Assembly (NCBI GenBank): GCA_964388665.1
Contig: CAYMBJ010000077.1
Location: 1 to 17,846, forward strand
Direction of reading: 5' to 3'
DNA length: 17,846 bases
Origin: CALCCV01 sp964388665
GTDB lineage: Bacteria > Bdellovibrionota > Bdellovibrionia > Bdellovibrionales > Bdellovibrionaceae
The notes beneath the pieces are model-generated. The model saw only the letters and a program-made list of their open reading frames with translations, was not told where the DNA came from and ran no database searches. A program made the translations under genes and the position numbers. Below, piece after piece: positions 7,274 to 14,047 of the stretch (the stretch's first letter is position 1; every line of letters begins with the position of its first letter).

Positions 7274-8536
7274 GTGCGTTCAGTGAGCCGCAGTGGCAAA
7301 ACCAATGGCAGCAAACGGAGTGCAAGTTCCGTGGCTGCAAAGCGAGGTCGCTCCGGGGCGTTGGACGCAAGTGAATTGCGTCGTAGAGCCAAGGGGCGAT
7401 TGCAGCGCTTTCGTCAGTCCTCACTTCTGGCAGTGGCTGTGACCGGCTTGTTACTGATGTTCTCAAGCGGCGGTTCCACCTCCGACACAATGTCAACTGA
7501 TGCGGACATGGATTCCGGTGCGGACTTTGGCCTTGATGCGGGCCTTGATGCAGGCTTTGATGCCGGTATGGATACGGGCGCAGAAGCCGTGGCGTCGATG
7601 GAGCAGGCCACCAGTACACTCATGGATCTGGTTTCTGGGTTTTATTCACTATTGCCCAAGCTCGCGGTTGCCATCATTATTTTGCTGCTGGGTTGGCTGA
7701 TTGCGAAGATGGCACGTCGTCTCACGCGTCGATACTTTGATGGAAGCCAAAGGGCGGTGAGCGTTGTTGCACTCGGGCAAATTGGAATATTTTTTATTAC
7801 ATTTGTTATTGCCGTCAGTGTGCTTGTTGGCGATGTGCGCGCCTTTTTGGGTTCCCTGGGGTTGGTGGGACTGGCTCTGTCTTGGGCCTTGCAAAATCCC
7901 ATCGAGAGCTTTACGGGCTGGGTGCTGAACACCTTTCGCTCGCACTACCGAGTTGGTGATCGCATCGCGGTGGGCGAAGTGTTTGGCGATGTTTATAAGA
8001 TTGATTATTTGACCACCACAGTTTGGGAGGCGGGTGGTCCCGGAAAGCCTGTTACGGGAGCGCAACCCACAGGCGCCATGATCACCTTTCCCAATAGCGA
8101 AATTCTTCGCGCAAATGTTGTCAATTATTCTCGAGATTTTCCTTATGTGTGGGATGAAGTGACCTTTGGTTTGGCCAATGAGACAGACATACCTTATGCC
8201 CTGGATGTCATTCGCCGAAAGGTCGACGATGTGCTCACAGGCCAGATGTATGAGTCAGCGCTGGAGTACCGAGTGCTTTTGGAGCGGCAGCGTTTGGCCT
8301 ATGACATCGAAGATAAGCCTCAGGTTTATTTGTCGCTCACGGACTCTTGGATCAACTGCACGATTCGGTATTTGGTGGGTGTGCGGGAGCGGCGGCGCTG
8401 GTCCAGCTACTTGGTGGAAGAGATGCTCAGTGAATTAAGTAGCGAAAAGCACAAGGGTCGCATTCGCTCGGCCTATCCGCGCCAAGAGAGTTTGGTGTAT
8501 CAGATGCAGGATTTGCCAGGCACAAAGTCGCCCTAA
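7274..8536 (+). CDS. MscS-type mechanosensitive ion channel with extra N-terminal helix
   Basis: The protein has 420 residues from a GTG start at 7274 (a second in-frame GTG lies at 7283; the ribosome site is weak, GGTGA at 7266-7270). Residues 1-48 are Arg/Lys-rich. A hydrophobic helix at about 49-64 is additional to the three helices of E. coli MscS. An acidic loop follows with GLDAGLDAGFDAGMDTG (86-102). The core begins at LPKLAVAIIILLLGW (127-141), then the second helix near 163-186, then the pore-lining helix FLGSLGLVGLALSWALQNP (191-209), which matches the Gly/Ala-rich MscS TM3. The beta domain follows (YRVGDRIAVGEVFGDV, FPNSEILRANVVNYSR) with a short insertion (about 252-267). MscS channels sit in the inner membrane and release solutes on hypo-osmotic shock. 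The extra helix and acidic loop place more sequence in the periplasm. Confidence 0.9.
   Translation: MRSVSRSGKTNGSKRSASSVAAKRGRSGALDASELRRRAKGRLQRFRQSSLLAVAVTGLLLMFSSGGSTSDTMSTDADMDSGADFGLDAGLDAGFDAGMDTGAEAVASMEQATSTLMDLVSGFYSLLPKLAVAIIILLLGWLIAKMARRLTRRYFDGSQRAVSVVALGQIGIFFITFVIAVSVLVGDVRAFLGSLGLVGLALSWALQNPIESFTGWVLNTFRSHYRVGDRIAVGEVFGDVYKIDYLTTTVWEAGGPGKPVTGAQPTGAMITFPNSEILRANVVNYSRDFPYVWDEVTFGLANETDIPYALDVIRRKVDDVLTGQMYESALEYRVLLERQRLAYDIEDKPQVYLSLTDSWINCTIRYLVGVRERRRWSSYLVEEMLSELSSEKHKGRIRSAYPRQESLVYQMQDLPGTKSP
7529..7576 (+). repeat. Four 12-base units encoding GLDA-type repeats in the MscS gene
   Basis: Units begin at 7529, 7541, 7553 and 7565, each of the form GGN-NTN-GAT-NCN, and encode GLDA, GLDA, GFDA and GMDT. 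They lie in the loop between the extra N-terminal helix and the first core helix of the channel. The regular spacing of Asp residues suggests cation binding or a flexible acidic spacer (inference). Confidence 0.75.
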
Positions 8537-8604
8537 CAGGCTCCTGAAAAAGGAAAATCGGCTGCGTTCTCGGCGCCAAATCTCACTTCGACAGAAGCCT
8601 GTTA
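8534..8604. terminator. Inverted repeat spanning both stop codons of convergent genes
   Basis: TAACAGGCT at 8534-8542 is the exact reverse complement of AGCCTGTTA at 8596-8604. The first three bases of each arm, read on its own strand, are the TAA stop of the MscS gene and of the DUF924 gene. A run of five A follows CCTG on the left (8547-8551), and another follows the right arm. The loop is long (53 bases), so this is not a standard rho-independent hairpin. Its place between convergent genes suits a bidirectional terminator or a dispersed repeat. Confidence 0.5.
8537..8551 (+). repeat. CAGGCTCCTGAAAAA motif, copy 1
   Basis: This 15-base sequence recurs exactly at 17798-17812 in the same orientation. 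Copy 1 forms most of the left arm of the inverted repeat between the MscS and DUF924 genes. Two exact copies of 15 bases within 18 kb of non-coding DNA suggest a dispersed intergenic repeat of this genome. Confidence 0.6.
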
Positions 8605-9150
8605 AAAAGAAGAACCGGGTTGGTTCAAAAATTCGATTTCCTCTGCGGTGGAAGTTCGGCCGAGTATAGCGTTTCGGTGGGGATAGCGACCAAATTTTCT
8701 TAAAATTTCTAAGTGCCGAACTTCAAAGTCGTAGTTGGATTCAAGGCCTGGCTGGCGAAAGAGCGTCAGTGCCTCCTGATGGATGGCCACTGATTCGCTG
8801 TGCATATAGGGCATATAAAAAAAACCGCGGGCAGGGATTGCAATCTTGCTCAGGTCCTCTGTGCGCACAGCCTCTTGTGCGAGCGCCAGAGCCAAGGAGT
8901 CCTGGCTAAAGCTTTCAGGTCGATCACGAAAAATGTTTCGCGAAAATTGATCTAGCACTAGGATCTCTGCAAGTCTGCCCATGGAGTGCTCGCGCCATGC
9001 AAAGAGTTCGCAGCGGCTGGCTCTTGCCCAAGTCTCTGTAAAGCGTTCGGTGATTTGCCGATCAAAGTTGGGATCTTTTTTAAACCACTGCTGAGGGGTG
9101 GATTCTTTGAACCAAAAATCAAGAACATCTTGGTAACTCACAGCACTCAT
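8602..9150 (-). CDS. DUF924 family protein
   Basis: The protein has 182 residues and matches DUF924 (PF06041), a compact all-helical TPR-like fold: VLDFWFKE and QQWFKKDPNFDRQITERF at the start, LAEILVLDQFSRNIFR in the middle, then FFYMPYMHSES and RHLEILRKFGRYPHRNAILGR. The length is normal for the family. The start is the ATG at 9150, with AGGAGA 7 bases upstream; a GTG sits one codon earlier. No reaction is known for the family to my knowledge. It is probably cytoplasmic. The gene follows the GNAT-PEPC gene on the same strand after 39 bases and is likely the last gene of that operon, ending at the inverted repeat shared with the MscS gene. Confidence 0.9.
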   Translation of the reverse strand: MSAVSYQDVLDFWFKESTPQQWFKKDPNFDRQITERFTETWARASRCELFAWREHSMGRLAEILVLDQFSRNIFRDRPESFSQDSLALALAQEAVRTEDLSKIAIPARGFFYMPYMHSESVAIHQEALTLFRQPGLESNYDFEVRHLEILRKFGRYPHRNAILGRTSTAEEIEFLNQPGSSF

Positions 9151-9189
9151 CACTTGGTCTCCTTTATGGTTTCCTTTTTCACGGGCCTG

Positions 9190-12174
9190 TTAACCTGTCG
9201 TCAGCATGCCACAACTGATTCCCACAATGGTCTCCTTCAGCAGCGCCTCATCAGAGCTCTGCATGGCATGAATCTGCAAGAGATTGAGAATATGAATGTG
9301 CGGCGATCGCAATTTCATGCTCTCCTCGAGCCACGGCCGATACCAAATCAACTGCTTTTGCTGTGAAATGTCCAAAACAAAATCTGTTGCCAGTTGTAGC
9401 TCTTTGCGAAAGCGAGCAAAAAGCTCCGTCTCTTTGCGATTGTGATAGTACATCTCCCAAATTTCCAATTCCACTTTGGCCAGAGTAAAGCCGAGGGCCT
9501 TTACAAACGAGGAAAAAAAGGCGCTCTCACCATAGAGTGCAATCAGCTTTTCTTTTTCGCTTTGTGAGCGGCTGGCCCAGGCCGTGCCAATGCCCCACCA
9601 TGTGGGGAGGAGAATGCGTGACTGCGTCCAGCACAAGATCCAAGGAATTGCGCGCAAAGAATCTGTTGTGACCTTTTCCGAAGGGCGACGCGAGGGGCGT
9701 GAACCTAATTTTAGAATGTCCAAATACCGATACGGAGTGTGTTGCAGCAAGTGAGTGAGAAGTGAGGCATCGCTCACAAGGTTGGAGTATTCCTGCTCCA
9801 CCACTTTAATAAAGGCATCGAGCTCAGGGCTCTTGTCGGGCTTCACCTTGCGAACTTTTCGGCGCAGAGCTTCGTTAGTGAGATGAATGCATTGCGAGTT
9901 GATGATCTCCTTGGTGGCAAAGAGACGTTGAATCATTTCGCCCTGAATTGTGAGTTTGGGATTTTCAATGGCGCACGGGCTCCACCACGAGATCTGCTCT
10001 TTAAGACTGCCGCCGCCGCGAGCGACGCTGCCGCCGGAGCCGTGAAAGAACACGGCCTTCACCTGATGGCTCTTGAGGGTGGTTTCGATTTCGTTCATGG
10101 CCTTGGCGATCAGTTGGCGACTTGGTAAGACGCCAATCTGTTTGGCAGAGTCTGAGTAGCCCAACATGAGTTCAAGTCGGCCCAGCCAATGACGGCGCAC
10201 GCGATCGATGTGATTTCTTTGTTTTAACCAATCCTTCAAGATCTTGCGAGCGCTAACCAGCGCCTCTTTGCTCTCAAAAAGTGGGATCACTGGCAGTCGC
10301 TGGCTCTTGCCAACAGACTCCACCAATTGGCAGGCGTTGTTGATGTCAACATAAGATTCGCAGTGCGAGATCACCATGCCGCGCGCATACGAGGTGATGT
10401 CCAAGGCCCCAGAGACACGATTGAGCTCAGTGAGCATGCCCCGAATCGCTGATTTTTTATTTGAGAGGGCATCGGCAATTTGCCCCGCATCTTCGCGCAA
10501 CTCGATCGGCATGACCAATGCTGGAAAGAGCTGCAGCATGCGCGTGAGGAGCAGCATCTGGTGATGCTTTTGCAATATGGGATTGGCCACTTTGCTGACG
10601 GATAGAAATTTTAGACTCCAGGTTTTGATTCTGGTGCCGTCCCCGGGAGCAATGTTGCGAAATTTTTCGAGCTGCAGGCGCAGGCTTTTGAGCTGATCCA
10701 AATCGCTTTTGCGGATTTTGGTGGGCGTGCTTTCAAAGTTCTCAAGATCGCGCAAAAGTGCTGCGATCTTTGTGGACATCACATCGAGAATGCGCCCTCG
10801 GGACCCATTTAAGCACTGAAGCATCACCTCTTGATTGACACCAGGGTGGCCATCTTTATCGCCACCCACCCAGGTGCGAATCTTGAGCTCGTAGCCGGGC
10901 TTTTCGCTGAGCAAAAAGTCCATGATGTCGGGTGCAAAGATGATGGAATAGATGTAGTCGGCCTCATCCATGACGCTCGGGCTTTTTTGCTTCGAGAGAG
11001 GGTAATGCCAGAGCATGCGCAGTTGACTGCTGAGCCCTTCCTCGTTGAAAGAAAAATTATTGTGAATTCCTTCCGTGAGGATTTTTTCAAGCTGCGCAAG
11101 GTTTTCCACCGTGACGGGCGAGCGGGCCTCGGTGGGGTGGGCCGTAAGGACATAAGTTAAATTAAGCTTGGTCTTGCTGCCAAAGGGGTAGGCCTTTTGC
11201 CGCAGGCGCCAAGTGCGGTAGGCGGCCTCGCAAACATTGACGGTTTCCAGCTGCAGGGCAAAGGCGTGTGCGATCTTTAAGCGATCCGTTTTGGATTCAG
11301 TGCCAAGTTGTGCGTAAAGCTGTTCGAGGAGCTCTTTGCTCTTGACCTTGCGTGTGCGTTTGAGCTGTTCGCGGTAGGTTTCGATTTTGCGGTAAAAGGC
11401 ATCGCCCTCACTCTCTTTGATGATCAGTCCCAAGGTCTGCGTGGCTCGTCGAACGAGGCGGCGAAGCTCCTTAGGCAAAAACAGCGGGATGAATTTATGA
11501 CCGCTCTGAAATTGCCCCATGCTTTGCTGCTGCTTTTCAAAATCCTTGGCGGTGGCAGCCTTTGGATTGAGCCACTCTATAACAGCCGCATAGCCGAGAC
11601 TCTCGGGATCATTGAACAAATAATTTGCGGCCACATCAATGACCTGAAATCCTTGATTCAATTGAAAACTCAATGTGGGATCAAAGATCTTTTTAGCAAT
11701 CACGGCGCGCGTGTACTCTTCGGCGGGCATTTTGTCGCTAAATTTGCTATAACCACGCAGCCGCGCGCCCGCGCGAATTCGCTTAAGTTCATATTTTTCG
11801 ACAATTTCACGTCGGCCTACATAGAGCATCTTGCCGATGCCCAGGCCACGGTACTCTGGGTCCACCATCACTTCGGCGCCATAAAGGGTTTTGCCTTTGC
11901 GAGGATTGTGATTGTGAAAAAAACCACCGGCGGTGTAATCTTGCCAGTTGTCTTGGTGAGAGTAGTCGTCCCACGAGATGATCAAACTAAAAGCAAGGCC
12001 CACCACCTTGTCGGTGTCTTTATCGAGCACAATGAGTTGCCCGTCGGGAAAATAGGATCTATGTGACTCCAGTTGCTCCATCGACCAGGGTTTTGAAAAA
12101 GGGTAAACGCGTTTGCAGAGATCTTGAATTTCTGGAAAGTGCTTTGGCATGGGGTTCATTATTGTAAAATTCAT
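9190..12174 (-). CDS. ppc: GNAT acetyltransferase domain fused to phosphoenolpyruvate carboxylase
   Basis: The protein has 994 residues in one uninterrupted frame. Residues 1-205 are a GNAT domain: LYGAEVMVDPEYRGLGIG (97-114) holds the acetyl-CoA P-loop pattern RxxGxG, and DPTLSFQLNQGF and ESLGYAAVIEWLNP resemble the GNAT module fused to nitrilases in other bacteria (from memory). After a linker (about 206-235) comes a PEP carboxylase of about 760 residues, shorter than the 883-residue E. coli enzyme. Its motifs are VLTAHPTEA with catalytic His346, WVGGDKDGHP (436-445), IPLFES with Glu634, LGYSDSAK with Asp675, FHGSGGSVARGG (710-721), GSRPSRRPS, SLRAIPWILCWTQ (839-851) and ISCGMLTTG at the C-terminus. 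PEPC makes oxaloacetate from PEP and bicarbonate. The usual HGRGG Arg is Ser713 and the GGDRDG Arg is Lys440, so activity is not certain. ATG 12174 is chosen to include the first GNAT strand (FTI); there is no strong Shine-Dalgarno. The gene lies 43 bases after the GH15 gene. Confidence 0.88.
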   Translation of the reverse strand: MNFTIMNPMPKHFPEIQDLCKRVYPFSKPWSMEQLESHRSYFPDGQLIVLDKDTDKVVGLAFSLIISWDDYSHQDNWQDYTAGGFFHNHNPRKGKTLYGAEVMVDPEYRGLGIGKMLYVGRREIVEKYELKRIRAGARLRGYSKFSDKMPAEEYTRAVIAKKIFDPTLSFQLNQGFQVIDVAANYLFNDPESLGYAAVIEWLNPKAATAKDFEKQQQSMGQFQSGHKFIPLFLPKELRRLVRRATQTLGLIIKESEGDAFYRKIETYREQLKRTRKVKSKELLEQLYAQLGTESKTDRLKIAHAFALQLETVNVCEAAYRTWRLRQKAYPFGSKTKLNLTYVLTAHPTEARSPVTVENLAQLEKILTEGIHNNFSFNEEGLSSQLRMLWHYPLSKQKSPSVMDEADYIYSIIFAPDIMDFLLSEKPGYELKIRTWVGGDKDGHPGVNQEVMLQCLNGSRGRILDVMSTKIAALLRDLENFESTPTKIRKSDLDQLKSLRLQLEKFRNIAPGDGTRIKTWSLKFLSVSKVANPILQKHHQMLLLTRMLQLFPALVMPIELREDAGQIADALSNKKSAIRGMLTELNRVSGALDITSYARGMVISHCESYVDINNACQLVESVGKSQRLPVIPLFESKEALVSARKILKDWLKQRNHIDRVRRHWLGRLELMLGYSDSAKQIGVLPSRQLIAKAMNEIETTLKSHQVKAVFFHGSGGSVARGGGSLKEQISWWSPCAIENPKLTIQGEMIQRLFATKEIINSQCIHLTNEALRRKVRKVKPDKSPELDAFIKVVEQEYSNLVSDASLLTHLLQHTPYRYLDILKLGSRPSRRPSEKVTTDSLRAIPWILCWTQSRILLPTWWGIGTAWASRSQSEKEKLIALYGESAFFSSFVKALGFTLAKVELEIWEMYYHNRKETELFARFRKELQLATDFVLDISQQKQLIWYRPWLEESMKLRSPHIHILNLLQIHAMQSSDEALLKETIVGISCGMLTTG

Positions 12175-12217
12175 CACTCAAATTTAGCGTAGGATTCCTG
12201 CAAAGGCTAGTGCTTTG

Positions 12218-14017
12218 TCAGGCAAGACATTGGCTGCGATCCAGAGCGGGGCAGCGATGGTTGTGCAAGTTGAATGCACTGTTGATCAAAGCAATGTGAG
12301 AGAGAGCCTGTGGAAAATTTCCAATCATTCGCTTTTCTTTGGCGTCATACTCTTCGCTAAAAAGTTTAACACTGTTGGCTTTTGCGACCAGGCGGCAAAA
12401 CAAATCTTCTGCTCTTTCGATTTGACCCATGAGCACCCAGCAGTCCACAAGCCAAAATGAACATGCCAAAAAACTACCTTCGGGATCTTTTAAAACGTCA
12501 TGAATCTCGTCAGTTTTGTAACGCAGTACCAGTCCATCTTTGAAGAGATGCTTTTCAACAGCGGCAACGGTGCCCACCACACGCGGATCATCGGCTGGCA
12601 AAAAACCCACCGCCGGAAGCATCAGTAGACTTGCATCCATGGCTTCTGAATCATAGGTCTGCGTAAAGCTGTTGAGTTTTTTATTAAAGCCTCTTCGGCA
12701 AACTTCGTCATGGATCTCTTTGCGCAGCCTCTGCCATTTTAGCAAGGGAGCATCCATCTTGGCCAATTGTGCAGAACGAATGGCGCGATCCACAGCGACC
12801 CAAGCCATGACTTTGGAGTGCGTGAAATGCTGTCTGGGCCCGCGTACCTCCCAGATGCCTTCATCGGGCTCTTGCCAATGATTTTCCAAAAAATCAATAA
12901 AGCAAGCTTGTATGCGCCAGCAATTTTCGTCAATGGTCAATCCATGTTTGAGAGCGAGATAAAAGGTATCCAAGGCTTCGCCAAAGACATCGAGCTGCAA
13001 CTGTTTGTAAGCCGCATTGCCGACACGAACGGGGCGCGATTCTTCATAGCCCGGCAGCCAATCCAGCTGAATTTCTGGCAAGCGACGTTCGCCAGCCAAG
13101 CCATACATGATGTTTGCTTGAGAGGGAGTTCCGGCCAAGGCGCGCGTGAGCCAAGAGATCCACTTTTGCGCTTCGCTCTTGTAACCTGCAGTGAGGAGCG
13201 CGTACATAGAAAAGGTCGCATCGCGAATCCAACAGTAGCGATAGTCCCAATTGCGCTCTCCGCCCAAGCTCTCCGGGAGAGAGGTCGTCGGTGCCGCGAT
13301 GATGGCCCCAGTGGGGAGGTAAGTGAGGGCTTTTAGCAAAAGCACGGAGCGCACCACCATCTCTTGATACCGACCTTCGTAAACACACTGACTGGCGTAC
13401 TCTTGCCAAAATTCATCGGTCTGGCGCAAGTGCGAATTCAGATTGTGACGGTCTGCCAGCTTGGGTTCAAACTGAGAGTTCCACTGAAATGAAAACCAAA
13501 GGTTCTCGCCTTCTGAAACCGAAAAATCAGCCGAGCAACGAAGATCATCATGCAAAGTGAGAGGTGCCGGGCTTTCAATGTGCACATCATCAGGGCCGGC
13601 AATGGCATGAATGCCATACTCAGTGACGCGAATCCATGGCACAATGGAGCCATAATCAAATCGCAAATTCACCTGCATATTCATTTTAACTTTGCCCTTG
13701 ATTCCGGTCACACAGCGAATTAGCAGTGGCAGCTCCTGGTCGGTGACAAGTAGGTCAGTGAGGAGAATCTCCCCCTCATCACTTACAAAGTGAGTTTCAA
13801 GGACCAAGCTGTTTTTGCGATATCTGTGTGTGGATTGATAGGCGCTGCTGGGAGCAATTTGCCAGCAGCCATGGCTCTTATCGCCAAGCAGGGCCGAAAA
13901 GCAGGCCGGCGAGTCAAACCTCGGCACACAAAGCCAATCAATAGATCCATCTAAATGGACAAGTGCGGCACGTCGACAATCGCTAATGAGTGCATAATCT
14001 TCTAAGGCCTTGGACAT
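12218..14017 (-). CDS. Glycoside hydrolase family 15 protein (glucoamylase/trehalase-like)
   Basis: The protein has 599 residues, the usual size of bacterial GH15 enzymes. The N-terminal beta-sandwich begins with ALEDYALISDCRRAALVHLDGSIDWLCVP in the typical form (DGSIDWLC at 23-30). The (alpha/alpha)6 barrel carries GGERNWDYRYCWIRDA (252-267), the substrate-site signature; EPDEGIWEVRG (383-393) with the likely general-acid Glu; and LFSEEYD (552-558) with the likely general-base Glu, followed by IGNFPQALSHIALINSA. GH15 enzymes invert and release beta-glucose from alpha-glucans; some members split trehalose. No signal peptide is seen, so it is probably cytoplasmic, acting on glycogen, maltodextrin or trehalose. 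It starts 30 bases after the antiporter gene and precedes the GNAT-PEPC gene. The ATG at 14017 lacks a clear Shine-Dalgarno, suggesting translation coupled to the upstream gene. Confidence 0.9.
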   Translation of the reverse strand: MSKALEDYALISDCRRAALVHLDGSIDWLCVPRFDSPACFSALLGDKSHGCWQIAPSSAYQSTHRYRKNSLVLETHFVSDEGEILLTDLLVTDQELPLLIRCVTGIKGKVKMNMQVNLRFDYGSIVPWIRVTEYGIHAIAGPDDVHIESPAPLTLHDDLRCSADFSVSEGENLWFSFQWNSQFEPKLADRHNLNSHLRQTDEFWQEYASQCVYEGRYQEMVVRSVLLLKALTYLPTGAIIAAPTTSLPESLGGERNWDYRYCWIRDATFSMYALLTAGYKSEAQKWISWLTRALAGTPSQANIMYGLAGERRLPEIQLDWLPGYEESRPVRVGNAAYKQLQLDVFGEALDTFYLALKHGLTIDENCWRIQACFIDFLENHWQEPDEGIWEVRGPRQHFTHSKVMAWVAVDRAIRSAQLAKMDAPLLKWQRLRKEIHDEVCRRGFNKKLNSFTQTYDSEAMDASLLMLPAVGFLPADDPRVVGTVAAVEKHLFKDGLVLRYKTDEIHDVLKDPEGSFLACSFWLVDCWVLMGQIERAEDLFCRLVAKANSVKLFSEEYDAKEKRMIGNFPQALSHIALINSAFNLHNHRCPALDRSQCLA

Positions 14018-14047
14018 GGCTATATGCTACGACGCAAATGTTGCAAG

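Noticed and set aside
11308..12066. Plus-strand open frame of 252 codons opposite the GNAT-PEPC gene
   Set aside because: It is antisense to clearly conserved GNAT and PEPC sequence, has no recognisable domain and no convincing ribosome site, so it is a shadow of the real gene.
12767..13336. Plus-strand open frame of 189 codons opposite the GH15 gene
   Set aside because: The minus strand carries the GH15 signatures here; the plus frame shows no family features.
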